Positions 52,918-64,000 of a DNA stretch of 64,000 nt are shown here, one piece after another. How positions within the stretch are numbered: the first letter of the stretch is position 1; each line of letters begins with the position of its first letter. Position numbers and translations under genes: made by a program. Under the pieces are notes generated by a model. That model worked only from the letters and a program-made list of their open reading frames with translations, was not told the origin of the DNA and searched no databases. The stretch comes from Hydractinia symbiolongicarpus (taxonomy: Eukaryota; Cnidaria; Hydrozoa; Anthoathecata; Hydractiniidae), in contig NC_079884.1 of the NCBI RefSeq assembly GCF_029227915.1, positions 27,964,001 to 28,028,000 of the forward strand. The letters run 5' to 3'.

Positions 52918-55062
52918 TGGGATTTAATTGAACTGATTCTGGACTGAACCTTATAAATGTGATAAATGAGCCAATTGGACTCCAAGGAATAACATTCTTC
53001 TTAATTCGACATGATTGCTGGAATTCAGCGAGTACACTAGGCCCTGTGGTAGCGCTTATTTAAAAATTTAGATAAATAAATCATTTTTTACTGTGGGACC
53101 AATCCTAGGTGTTAGTTCGCGCTGAAGAAATAGAGACAGTTTCAAAAACTACATTTCAATGACTTTCTCACGGGGTCAATCCGTTTGAGTTACAACGGTT
53201 GCGTCACATATTCGTACCAACATGTATTTAGTGATTTTCTTCCGATATTACTAAGTTGTATTGCTTTTAACAGTGAAACGATTGAGTGTGGGAATTAATT
53301 GAACTGATTCTGGACTGTGACCTCATAAATGTGATAAATGAGCCAATTGGTCTCTAAGCAATTACATTCTTCTTAATTTGACATGATTGCTGGAATTCAG
53401 CGATTACATTAGGCTCTGTGGTAGCGCTTTATTTAAAAATTTAGATAAATAAGACTTTTCTTACTGTGGGACCAATCCTGGCTGTTAGCACGGGCTGAAC
53501 AATAAGGATCAGTTCCAAAGACTACATTACATTGACTTTCTAGCGGCATAAATCCGTTTGAGTTACAACGGTTGCGTCACACATTCGTACCAACATGTAT
53601 TTAGTGATAGTATTCGGATATTATTAGGTTGCATCGCCTTTAACAGTGAAACGCTTGACTGTGGGACTTAGTTGAACTGATTTTGGCCTTTGAGCTTATA
53701 AATGTGATAAATGAGCCAGTTTGACTACAAGAAATAACATTCTTCTTAATTTGACATGATTGCTGAAACTCAGCGATTACACTGGGCGCTGTGGTAGCGC
53801 TTTATTAAAAAAATAAGATAAATAAGTCATATTTTTCTGCGGGACCATTCCTAGCCGTTAGCTCGCGCCAAAGAAGTAGAGACACTTTCAAAAACTACCT
53901 TTCATTGATTTTCTAACGGTGTCAATCCGTTTGAGTTACAACTGTAGCGTCACATATTCGTGCAACATGTATTTAGTGATTTTCTTCCGATATTACTAAA
54001 ATGTATTGCTTTTAACAGTGAAACGATTCACTGTGGGAATTAATAGAACGGATTCTGGACTGTGTCCTCATAAATGTGATAAATGAACCAATTGGTGTCC
54101 AAAGAATAAAATTCTTCTTAATTTGACATGATTGATGGAATTAAGCGATTACATTAGGCTCTGTGGTAGCGCTTTATTTAAAAATTTAGATAAATAAGTC
54201 TTTTCTTAATGTGGGACCAATCCTGGCCGTTAGCACGCGCTAAATAAATAGGAACAGTTCCAAAATCTACATTTCATTGACTTTCTAGCTGTATAAGTCC
54301 GTTTGAGTTACAACGGTTGCGTAACATATTCGTACCAACATGTATTAAGCGATAGTATTCGGATATTACTAGGTGGCATCGCTTTTAACAGTGAAACGCT
54401 TGACTGTGGCACTTAATTGAACTGATTTTGGACTTTGACTTTATAAATGTGATAAATGAGCCAGTTTGACTTCAAGAAATAACATTCTTCTTCATTTGTC
54501 ATGATTGCTGGAACTCAGCGATTACACTGGATGCTGTGGCAGCGCTTTATTAAAAGATTTAGATAAAAAAGTCATCTTTACTGTGGGACCAATCTTGGCC
54601 GCTATCGCGCGCTGAAGAAATAGCGACATTTTCAAAAACTAAATTTCATTGACTTTCTAACGCTATCAATCGGCTTCAGTTTTAACGGTTGCGTCACATA
54701 TTCGTACCAACATGTATTTAGCGATACTTTTCTCATATTACTAGGTTGCATCGCTTTTAACAGTGAAACGATTGACTCTGGGACTTAATTGAACTGATTT
54801 TGGACTGTGACCATATAAATGTTACAAGTGAGACCATTGGTCTCCAAGGAATAACATTCTTTTTAATTTGACATGATTGCTGGAATTCAGCGATTACATT
54901 AGGCTCTGTGGTAGAGCTTTATTTAAAAATTTAGATAAATAAGACTTTTCTTACTGTGGGGCCAATCCTGGCCGTTAGCACGAACTGAATAAATAGGAAC
55001 AGTTCCAAAGACTACATTTCATTGACTTTCTAGCGGAATAAATCCGTTTGAATTACAACGGT
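52918..55062 (+). repeat. Divergent satellite monomers left of the insert
   Basis: Monomer starts: 52918, 53289, 53662, 54034, 54407 and 54779, the last interrupted by the insert. The old two-class alternation seen at the left end of the window returns (GCACGGGCTG or GCACGCGCTG alternating with TTCGCGCTG-like), but nearly every monomer has private substitutions and several 1-2-bp indels. Examples are GGTGTTAGTTCG, CAACTGTAGCG, CGTGCAACATG with a loss, GATGCTGTGGCAGCG, and GTTTTAACGG. The monomer at 54779 has GATTGACTCTGGG at its junction and GTTACAAGTGAGACC. This is the pattern expected of array that has escaped recent homogenisation. Confidence 0.72.
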
Positions 55063-55075
55063 GATGATGATGATG
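55063..55075 (+). repeat. (GAT)4 microsatellite at the insert edge
   Basis: Four GAT units and a final G lie exactly at the left boundary of the insert and read as an ATC/CAT tail on the minus strand. Its position at the very edge, not inside, favours a retroposon tail over a chance microsatellite. Confidence 0.8.
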
Positions 55076-55270
55076 TGCATATTTTACATGGCTAGCCTCA
55101 CAAATATCGAGGGATATACCCTGTCTATTATTTCCAGGAGGGGCCATGGCGTAGATGGAGAGTCCTAGAGTATTTAATGCTCATTTTGAGCTGCGCCCGC
55201 GCTCTACTAGACAACTCCCGGCAACATCCAACGGCCCACACAGTGTGCCATTTTCCCAATTTCCCTCACA
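55063..55270 (-). mobile_element. 208-bp non-satellite insert, probable retroposon fragment
   Basis: The only sequence in the window not made of the satellite. It splits the monomer starting at 54779 between ACAACGGT and TGCGTCACAT, and removing it restores a normal 373-bp monomer. Base composition is clearly GC-richer than the array. On the minus strand it begins TGTGAGGGAAATTGGG and ends with TGCACATCATCATC; a short trinucleotide tail at one end is typical of many SINEs and non-LTR elements, which suggests the 3' end of such an element. No poly-A, terminal inverted repeat or clear target-site duplication is visible. The longest open stretches are only about 20-29 codons at the minus-strand 5' end, too short to assign to a reverse-transcriptase gene. 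The alternative is a filler fragment of genomic DNA captured during break repair. The class is uncertain; the foreign nature is secure. Confidence 0.6.
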
Positions 55271-55359
55271 TGCGTCACATATTCGTGCCAACATGTACTT
55301 AGCGATATTATTCGGATATTACTAGGTTGCATCGCTTTTAACAGTGAAACGATTGACCG

Positions 55360-58300
55360 TGGTACTTAATTGAACTGATTTTGGACTTTGACCTTATAAA
55401 TGTGACAAATGAGCCAATTGGTTTCCAAGGAATAACATTCTTCTTAATTTGACATGATTGCTGGAAGTCAGCGATTACACTGGGCACTGTGGTAGCTCTT
55501 TTTTTAAAAAATTTAGATAAATAAATCATTTTTTACTGTGGGAACAATCCTAGTCGTTAGTTCGCGCTGAAGAAATACAGACAGTTTCAAAAACTACATT
55601 TCATTGACTTTCTAACGGGGTCAATCCGTTTGAATTACAACGGTTGCGTCACAAATTCGTACCAACATGTATTTAGTGGATTTCATCCGATATTACTAAG
55701 TTGTATTGCTTATAACAGTAAAATGATTGACTGTGGGAATTAATTGAACTGATTCTAGATTGTGACCGTATAAATGTGACAAATGAGCCAATTGGTTTCC
55801 AAGGAATAACTTAATTTGACATGATTGCTGGAATTAAGGGATTACATTAGCCTCGCTGGTAGCGCTTTATTTAAAAATTTAGATAAATAAGTCTTTCCTT
55901 ACTGTGTGACCAATCCTGGCCGTTAGCACGCGCTGAATAAATAGGAACAGTTCCAAAGACTACATTTCATTGACTTTCTAACGGTGTCAATCCGTTTGCG
56001 TAACAACGGTTGCGTTACATATTCGTACCAACATGCATTTAGTGATTTTCTTCCGATATTCCTAAGTTGTATTGCTTTTAACAGTGAAAGGATTGACTGT
56101 GTGAATAAATAGAACTGATTCTGGACTGTGACCTTATAAATGTGATAAATGAGCCAATTGGTCTCCAAGGAATTACATTCTTCTTAATTTGACATGATTG
56201 CCGGAATTCATCGATTACATTAGTCTCTGTGGTAGCCCTTTATTTAAAAATTTAGATAAATAAGTCTTTTCTTACTGTGGGACCAATCCTGGCCGTTAGA
56301 ACGCGCTGAATAAATAGGAACAGTTTCAAATACTACATTTCATTGACTTTCTAGCGGCATAATTTCGTTTGAATTACAACGGTTGCGCCACATATTCGTA
56401 CCAACATGTACTTAGCGATAGTATTTGGATATTACTATGTTGCATCGTTTTTAACAGTGAAACGATTGACCGTGGGACTTAATTGAACTGATTCTGGACT
56501 GTGACCTTATAAATGTGATAAATGAGCCAATTGGACACCAAGAAATAACATTCTTCTTAATTCGACATGATTTCTGGAATTCAGCGAGTACACTAGGCCC
56601 TGTGGTATCTCTTTTTTTAAAAATTTAGATAAATAAATCATTTTTTACTGTGGGACCAATCCTAGTCGTTAGTTTGCGCTGAACAAATACAGACAGTTGC
56701 AAAAACTACATTTCATTGACTTTCTAACGGGGTCAATCCGTTTGAGTTACAACGGTTGCGTCACATATTCGTACCAACATGTATTTAGAGGATTTCTTCC
56801 GATATTATTAAGTTGTATTGCTTTTAACAGTGAAACGATTGACTGTGGGAATTAATAGAACTGATTCTGGACTTTGACCTTATAAATATGATAAATGAGC
56901 CAATTGGTCTCCAAGGAATAACATTCTTCTTAATTTGACATGATTACCGGAATTCATCGATTACATTGGGCTATGTGGTAGCGTTTTATTTAAAAATTTA
57001 GATAAATAAGTCTTTCCTTACTATGGGACCAATCCTGGCTGTTAGCACGCACTGAATAAATAGGAACTGTTCCAAAGACTACATTTCATTGATTTTCTAG
57101 CGGTATAAATCCGTTTGAGTTACAACAGTTGCGTCACACAATCGTACCAACATGTATTTAGCGATAGTATTCGGATATTACTAGGTTGCATCGCTTTTAA
57201 CAGTGAAACGATTGACTGTGGGAAATAATAGAACTGATTATGGACTGTGACCTTATAAATGTGATAAATGAGACAATTGATGTCCAAAGAATAACATTTT
57301 TCTTAATTTTACATGATTGCTGGAACTCAGCGATTACACTGGGCACTGTGGTAGCGCTTTATTAAAAAATTAAGATAAACAAGTCATTTTTTACTGTGGG
57401 TCCAATCCTAGCCGTTAGCTCGCGCTGAAGAAATAGAGACAGTTTTAAATACTAAATTTCATTGACTTTCTAACGCTGTCAATCCGTTTTAGTTACAACG
57501 GTTGCGTTACATATTCGTACCAACATGTATTTAGTGATTTTTTTGCGATATTACTAAGTTGTATTGCTTTTAACAGTGAAATGATTGACTGTGGGAATTA
57601 ATAAAACAGATTCTGGACTTTGACCTTATAAATATGATAAATGAGCCAATTGGTCTCCAAGGAATAACATTCTTCTTAATTTGACATGATTGCCGGAATT
57701 CATCGATTACATTAGGCTCTGTGGTAGTGTTTTATTTCAAAATTTAGATAAATAAGTCTTTTCTTACTGTGGGACCAATCCTGGCCGTTAGCACGCACTG
57801 AATAAATAGGAACAGTTCCAAAGACTACATTTCATTGACTTTCTAGCGGTATAAATCCGTTTAAGTTACAACAGTTGCGTCACATATTCGTACCAACATG
57901 TATTTAGCGATAGTATTCGGATATTACTAGGTTGTATTGCATTTAACATTGAAGCGATTGACTTTGGGAATTAATAGAACTGATTATGGACTGTAACCTT
58001 ATAAATGTGATAAATGAGCCAATTGATGTCCAAAGAATAATATTCTTCTTAATTTGACATGATTGCTGGAATTCAGCGATTACATTAGGCTCTGTGGTAG
58101 CGCTTTATTTAAAAATTTAGATAAAAAAGTCTTTCCTTGTTGTGGGACCAATCCTGGCCGTTAGCACGCGCTGAATAAATAGGAACAGTTCCAAAAACTG
58201 CATTTCATTGACTTTCTAGCGGTATAAGTCCGTTTGAGTTACAACGGTTCTGTCTCATATTCGTACCAACATGTATTTAGCGATAGTATTCGGATTATAC

Positions 58301-60950
58301 TAGGTTGCATCGCTTTTAACAGTGAAACGCTTGACTGTGGGACTTAATTGAACTGATTTTGGACTTTGACCTTGTAAATGTGATAAATGAGCCAGTTTGA
58401 CTACAAGAAATAACATTTTCCTTAATTTGACATGATTGCCGGAATTCATCGATTACATTAGGCTCTGTGGTAGCGCTTTATTTAAAAATTTAGACAAATA
58501 AGTCTTTTCTTACTGTGGGACCAATCCTGGCCGTTAGCACGCACTGAATAAATAGGAACAGTTCCAAAGACTACATTTCATTGACTTTCTAGCGGTATAA
58601 ATCCGTTTGAGTTGCAACGGTTGCGTCACACATTCGTACCAACATGTACTTAGCGATAGTATTCGGATAATACTAGGTTGCATCGCTTTTAACAGTGAAA
58701 CGATTGACCGTGGGACTTAATTGAACTGATTCTGGACTGTGACCTTATAAATGTGATAAATGAGCCAATTGGACTCCAAGGAATGACATTCTTCTTAATT
58801 CGACATGATTTCTGGAATTCAGCGAGTACACTAGGCCCTGTGGTAGCTCTTTTTTTAAAAATTTAGATAAATAAATCAATTTTTACTGTGGGACCAATCC
58901 TAGTCGTTAGTTCGCGCTGAAGAAATACAGACAGTTGCAAAAACTACATTTCATTGACTTTCAAACGGGGTCAATCCGTTTGAGTTACAACGGTTGCGTC
59001 ACATATTCGTATCAACATGTATTTAGTGGATTTCTTCCGATATTACTAAGTTGAATTGCTTTTAACAGTGAAACGATTGACCGTGGGACTTAATTGAACT
59101 GATTCTAGAATGTGACCGTATAAATGTGATAAATGAGCCAATTGGTTTCCAAGGAATAACATTCTTCTTAATTCGACATGATTTCTGGAATTCAGCGAGT
59201 ACACTAGGCCCTGTGGTAGCTCTTTTTTTATAAATTTAGATAAATAAATCATTTTTACTGTGGGACCAATCCTAGTCGTTAGTTCGCGCTGAAGAAATAC
59301 AGACAGTTGCAAAAACTACATTTCATTGACTTTCTAACGGCGTCAATCCGTTTGAGTTACAACGGTTGCGTTACTTATTCGTACCACCATGTATTTAGTG
59401 AGTTTCTTCCGATATTACTAAGTTGTATTGCTTTTAACAGTGAAATGATTGACTGTGGGAATTAATTGAGCTGATTTTGGACTTTGACTTTATGAATATG
59501 ATAAATGAGCCAGTTTGACTTCATGAAATAACATTTTTCTTAATTTGACATGATTGCTGGAACTCAGCGATTACACTGAGCGCTGTGGTAGCGATTCATT
59601 TAAAAATTAAGATAAAAAATTCAGTTTTTACAGTGGGACCAATCTTAGCCGTTAGCTCGCGCTGAAGAAATAGAGACAGTTCCAAAGGCTACATTTCATT
59701 GACTTTCTAACGGTGTCAATCCGTTTGCGTAACAACGGTTGCGTTACATATTCGTACCAACATGTATTTAGTGATTTTCTTCCGATAATACTAAGTTGTA
59801 TTGCTTCTAACAGTAAATGGATTGACTGTGTGAATAAATAGAACTGTTTCTGGACTGTTACCTTATAAATGTGATAAATGAGCCAATTGGTCTCCAAGGA
59901 ATTACATTCTTCTTAATTTGACATGATTGCCGGAATTCATCGATTACTTTAGGCTCTGTGGTAGCGCTTTATTTAAAATATTAGACAAATAAGTCTTTTC
60001 TTACTGTGGGACCAATCCTAGTCGTTAGTTCGCGCTGAAGAAAAATTACAACAGTTGCAAAAACTACATTTCATTGACTTTCTAGCGGCATAATTCCGTT
60101 TGATTACAACGGTTGCGTCACATATTCGTACCAATATGTACTTAGCGATAGTATTCGGATATTACTACGTTGCATCGCTTTTAACAGTGAAACGATTGAC
60201 CGTGGGACTTAATTGAACTGATTCTGGACTGTGACCTTATAAATGTGATAAATGAGCCAATTGGACTCCAAGGAATAACATTCTTCTTAATTCGACATGA
60301 CTTCTGGAATTCAGCGAGTACACTAGGCCCTGTGGTAGCTCTTTTTTTAAAAACTTATATAAATAAATCATTTTTTACTGCGGGACCAATCCTAGTCGTT
60401 AGTTCGCGCTGAAGAAAAATTACAACAGTTGCCAAAAGTACATTTCATTGACTTTCTAACGGGGTCAATCCGTTTGAGTTACAACGGTTGCGTCACATAT
60501 TCGTACCAACATGTATTTAGTGGATTTCTTCCGATATTACTAAGTTGTATTGCTTTTAACAGTGAAACGATTGACTGTGGGAATTAATAGAACTGATTCT
60601 GGACTGTGACCTTATAAATGTGATAAATAAGCCAATTGGACTCCAAGGAATAACAGTCTTCTTAATTCGACATGATTTCTAGAATTCAGCGAGTACACTA
60701 GGTCCTGTGGTAGCTCTTTTTTTAAAAATTTAGATAAATAAATCATTTTTTACTGTGGGACCAATCCTAGTCGTTAGTTTGCGCTGAAGAAATACAGACA
60801 ATTGCAAAAACTACATTTCATTGACTTTCTAACGGGGTCAATCCGTTTGAGTTACAACGGTTGCGTCACATATTCGTACCAACATGTATTTAGTGGATTT
60901 CTTCCGATATTACTAAGTTGTATTGCTTTTAACAGTGAAACGATTGACTG
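55360..60950 (+). repeat. Heterogeneous satellite monomers right of the insert
   Basis: Fifteen monomers of several old types with no strict period. Recurrent types are: TGACCGTGGGACTTAATTG with TTCGACATGATTTCTGG, GCGAGTACACTAGG and GGTAGCTCTTTTTTT (56473, 58711, 59084, 60203); TGTGTGAATAAATAGAAC (56100, 59829); and TAATAGAACTGATTMTGG (56846, 57219, 57965, 60578). The monomers ending at 56099 and 59828 carry the GCGTAACAACGGTTGCGTTACAT variant, which alters the otherwise conserved core. Two neighbours have GAAGAAAAATTACAACAG in place of GAAGAAATACAGACAG (59829 and 60203 monomers), explaining their extra length. Confidence 0.7.
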
Positions 60951-63900
60951 TGGGAATTAATTGAACTGATTCGAGAATGTGACCGTATAAATGTGATAAA
61001 TGAGCCAATTGGTTTCCAAGGAATAACTTAATTTGACATGATTGCTGGAATTCATGGATTACATTAGCCTCGCTGGTAGCGCTTTATTTAAAAATTTAGA
61101 TAAATAAGTCTTTCCTTACTGTGGGACCAATCCTGGCCGTTAGCACGCGCTGAATAAATAGGAACAGTTCCAAAGACTACATTTCATTGACTTTCTAACG
61201 GTGTCAATCCGTTTGCGTAACAACGGTTGCGTTACATTTCGTACCAACATGTATTTAGTGATTTTCTTCCGATATTACTAAGTTGTATTGCTTCTAACAG
61301 TGAAAGGATTGACTGTGTGAATAAATAGAACTGTTTCTGGACTGTGACCTTATAAATGTGATAAATGAGCCAATTGGTCTCCAAGGAATTACATTCTTCT
61401 TAATTTGACATGATTGCCGGAATTCATCGATTACATTAGGCTCTGTGGTAGCGCTTTATTTAAAAATTTAGACAAATAAGTCTTTTCTTACTGTGGGACT
61501 AATCCTGGCCGCTAGCTCGCGCTGAATAAATAGGAACAGTTTCAAATACTACATTTCATTGACTTTCTAGCGGTATAAATTCGTTTGAGTTACAACGGTT
61601 GCGTCACACATTCGTACCAACATGTATTTAGCGATAGTATTTGGATATTACTAGGTTGCATCGCTTTTAACAGTGAAACGATTGACTGTGGGAATTAATT
61701 GAACTGATTGTAGAATGTGACCGTATAAATGTGATAAATGAGCCAATTGGTTTCCAAGGAATAACTTAATTTCACATGATTGCTGGAATTCAGGAATTAC
61801 ATTAGCCTCGCTGGTAGCGCTTTATTTAAAAATTTAGATAAATAAGTCTTTCCTTACTGTAGGACCAATCCTGGCCGTTAGCACGCGCTGAATAAATAGG
61901 AACAGTTCCAAAGACTACATTTCATTGACTTTCTAACGGTGTCAATCCGTTTGCGTAACAACGGTTGCGTTACATATTCGTACCAACATGTATTTAGTGA
62001 TTTTCTTCCGATATTACTAAGTTGTATTGCTTCTAACAGTAAAAGGATTGACTGTGTGAATAAATAGAACTGTTTCTGGACTGTGACCTTATAAATGTGA
62101 TAAATGAGCCAATTGGTCTCCAAGGAATTACATTCTTCTTAATTTGACATGATTGCCGGAATTCATCGATTACCATAGGCTCTGTGGTAGCGCTTTATTT
62201 AAAAATTTAGACAAATAAGTCTTTTCTTACTGTGGGACCAATCCTGGCCGTTAGCACGCGCTGAATAAATAGGAACAGTTTCAAATACTACATTTCATTG
62301 ACTTTCTAGCGGCATAATTCCGTTTGAATTACAACGGTTGCGTCACACATTCGTACCAACATGTACTTAGCGATAGTATTCGGATATTACTAGGTTGCAT
62401 CGCTTTTAACAGTGAAACGATTGACCGTGGGACTTAATTGAACTGATTCTGGACTGTGACCTTATAAATGTGATAAATGAGCCAATTGGACTCTAAGGAA
62501 TAACATTCTTCTTAATTCGACATGATTTCTGGAATTCAGCGAGTACACTAGTCCCTGTGGTAGCTCTTTTTTTACTGTGGGACCAATCCTAGTCGTTAGT
62601 TCGCGCTGAAGAAATACAGACAGTTGCAAAAACTACATTTCATTGACTTTCTAACGGGGTCAATCCGTTTGAGTTACAAAGGTTGCGTCACATATTCGTA
62701 CCAACATGTATTTAGTGGATTTCTTCCGATATTACTAAGTTGTATTGCTTTTAACAGTGAAACGATTGACTGTGGGAATTAATTGAACTGATTCTAGAAT
62801 GTGACCGTATAAATGTGATAAATGAGCCAATTGGTTTCCAAGGTATAACTTAATTTGACATGATTGCTGGAATTCATGGATTACATTAACCTCGCTGGTA
62901 GCGCTTTATTTAAAAATTTAGATAAATAAGTCTTTCCTTACTGTGGGACCAATCCTGGCCGTTGGTACGCGCTGAATAAATAAGAACAGTTCCAAAGACT
63001 ACATTTCATTGACTTTCTAACGGTGTCAATCCGTTTGCGTAACAACGGTTGCGTTACATTTCGTACCAACATGTATTTAGTGATTTTCTTCCGATATTAC
63101 TAAGTTGTATTGCTTCTAACAGTGAAAGGATTGACTGTGTGAATAAATAGAACTGTTTCTCGACTGTGACCTTATAAATGTGATAAATGAGCCAATTGGT
63201 CTCCAAGGAATTACATTCTTCTTAATTTGACATGATTGCCGGAATTCATCGATTACATTAGGCTCTGTGGTAGCGCTTTATTTAAAAATTTAGACAAATA
63301 AGTCTTTTCTTACTGTGGGACCAATCCTGGCCGTTAGCACGCGCTGAATAAATAGGAACAGTTTCAAATACTACATTTCATTGACCTTCTAGCGGCATAA
63401 TTCCGTTTGAATTACAACGGTTGCGTCACATATTCGTACCAACATGTACTTAGCGATAGTATTCGGATATTACTAGGTTGCATCGCTTTTAACAGTGAAA
63501 CGATTGACCGTGGGACTTAATTGAACTGATTCCGGACTGTGACCTTATAAATGTGATAAATGAGCCAATTGGACTCCAAGGAATAACATTCTTCTTAATT
63601 CGACATGATTTCTGAAATTCAGCGATTACACTGGGCACTGTGGTAGCTCTTTTTTTAAAAATTTAGATAAATAAATCATCTTTTACTGTGGGACCAATCC
63701 TAGTCGTTAGTTCGCGCTGAAGAAATACAGACAGTTGCAAAAACTACATTTCATTGACTTTCTAACGGGGTCAATCCGTTTGAGTTACAAAGGTTGCGTC
63801 ACATATTCGTACCAACATGTATTTAGTGGATTTCTTCCGATATTACTAAGTTGTATTGCTTTTAACAGTGAAACGATTGACTGTGGGAATTAATTGAACT

Positions 63901-64000
63901 GATTCTAGAATGTGACCGTATAAATGTGATAAATGAGCCAATTGGTTTCCAAGGAATAACATTTTTCTTAATTTGACATGATTGCTGCAATTCAGGGATT
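60951..64000 (+). repeat. Two- to three-monomer repeat at the right end
   Basis: Monomers at 60951/61316, 61689/62055, 62773/63138 and 63884 onward follow a repeating order. One type begins TGGGAATTAATTGAACTGATT, has ATGTGACCGTATAAATG, and in its first three copies lacks 7-8 bp after the AAGGAATAAC segment. The next begins TGTGAATAAATAGAACTGTTTC. A third type (62428, 63511; TGACCGTGGGACTT) completes a three-monomer unit of 1083 bp. The monomer at 62428 is only 345 bp: 28 bp of the AT-rich tract are missing at about 62571, where GGTAGCTCTTTTTTTACTGTGGG runs together. The corresponding monomer at 63511 keeps the tract. The array continues beyond the window. Confidence 0.78.

Larger units (their letters stand above)
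1..55062 (+). repeat. 373-bp satellite array, left segment
   Basis: Direct head-to-tail array of a 373-bp AT-rich monomer. I placed monomer starts at the TGGGACTTAATTGAACTG-like motif, which recurs at 1, 374, 747, 1120, 1493, 1866 and so on to 54779. Every copy is in the same orientation; no inverted monomer was seen. Most copies are exactly 373 bp and most exceptions are single-base indels. The larger ones are a shared 16-bp deletion (monomers at 33189 and 36530) and a 3-bp loss (46206). Both strands are full of stop codons and the few open frames are short and confined to the minus strand, so nothing is called as a gene. Placement at a centromere, pericentromere or other heterochromatin is inference from the type of sequence, not shown by it. 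Confidence 0.97.
55271..64000 (+). repeat. 373-bp satellite array, right segment
   Basis: The same satellite resumes in register after the 208-bp insert, in the middle of the interrupted monomer, and runs off the window. Monomer starts are 55360, 55734, 56100, 56473, 56846, 57219, 57592, 57965, 58338, 58711, 59084, 59456, 59829, 60203, 60578, 60951, 61316, 61689, 62055, 62428, 62773, 63138, 63511 and 63884 (partial). Length varies more here than elsewhere: 365-366 bp (60951, 61689, 62773, 55734), 374-375 bp (59829, 60203) and 345 bp (62428). The 7-8-bp losses lie mainly in the segment after AAGGAATAAC. Copies also differ more in sequence than those at 24-45 kb. Confidence 0.96.

Noticed and set aside
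55063-55270. Exon, tRNA or tRNA-derived SINE head in the insert
   Set aside because: No clear A-box/B-box pair, cloverleaf or splice-site-bounded frame could be made out in 208 bp, so only a general retroposon-fragment call is given.
23101-59312. Other minus-strand open frames of 63-88 codons (23101-23292, 47284-47508, 55338-55529, 59046-59312)
   Set aside because: Chance frames in the reverse complement of the monomer, each created by local substitutions or 1-bp indels that remove a stop. They have no homology to a known family that I can recognise.
55923-62123. Minus-strand 81-codon open frames at 55923-56168, 59652-59897 and 61878-62123 with similar predicted peptides beginning METNWLIYHIYK
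   Set aside because: They lie wholly within satellite monomers of one type, so their similarity follows from the repeat. The frame is broken in nearly all other monomers, there is no recognisable domain, and no sign of coding constraint is visible.
1-64000. CRISPR array
   Set aside because: The repeat unit is 373 bp, contiguous, and has no unique spacers between short direct repeats; no cas genes are present.
1-64000. CENP-B box (TTCG....A..CGGG) in the monomer
   Set aside because: The TTCG in ATTCGTACCAAC and in GTTCGCGCTGAAG is not followed by the CGGG part at the required spacing, so no canonical box was found by eye.
1-64000. Ribosomal DNA spacer repeats or telomeric repeats
   Set aside because: No rRNA gene segment and no run of TTAGG, TTAGGG or similar short telomeric units is visible.
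1-64000. Inverted monomers or large palindromes
   Set aside because: All monomers that I placed are in the same orientation; the only inverted repeats seen are the short CCGTT/AACGG and AGCGCT-type motifs within monomers.

Overview
The whole window is satellite DNA from a eukaryotic, probably animal, genome. I see no protein-coding gene, rRNA or tRNA. About 171 complete copies and one partial copy of a 373-bp AT-rich monomer run head to tail on one strand from base 1 to base 64000. By hand count about 128 copies are exactly 373 bp and most others differ by 1 bp. Nothing in the sequence names the species. An arthropod would fit the one foreign insert, but that is a guess.

Layout. 1-5966: a clear four-monomer higher-order repeat (1492 bp) with one copy shortened to two monomers. 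5967-12304: mixed monomer classes, with a four-monomer block recurring nine monomers later. 12305-20886: a reshuffled region with spacings of six and four monomers. 20887-22003: three divergent monomers. 22004-24570: a four-monomer duplication. 24571-31278: two near-identical 3354-bp nine-monomer units. 31430-38111: two near-identical 3341-bp nine-monomer units. 38752-46575: an eleven-monomer unit (4100 bp) and a partial second copy. 46576-48813: two three-monomer units. 48814-52917: related three-monomer and single-monomer patterns. 52918-64000: older-looking, more divergent monomers with more indels, interrupted at 55063-55270 by the only non-satellite DNA.

The 208-bp insert lies on the minus strand, starts at its plus-strand left edge with a (GAT)4 tract, and looks like the 3' end of a retroposon (SINE or 5'-truncated non-LTR element). 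It is inserted cleanly within the best-conserved block of the monomer, with no obvious target-site duplication.

How it works as a unit: the data fit repeated unequal crossing-over and gene conversion. Chimeric monomers mark exchange points, private indels are copied with the blocks that carry them, and the centre is more homogenised than the right-hand side. Each monomer also carries up to four CCGTT/AACGG boxes in alternating orientation next to a TGCGTCAC motif. This is the best candidate for a protein-binding or otherwise constrained element. I found no evidence of a new gene system; the interest is in repeat architecture.
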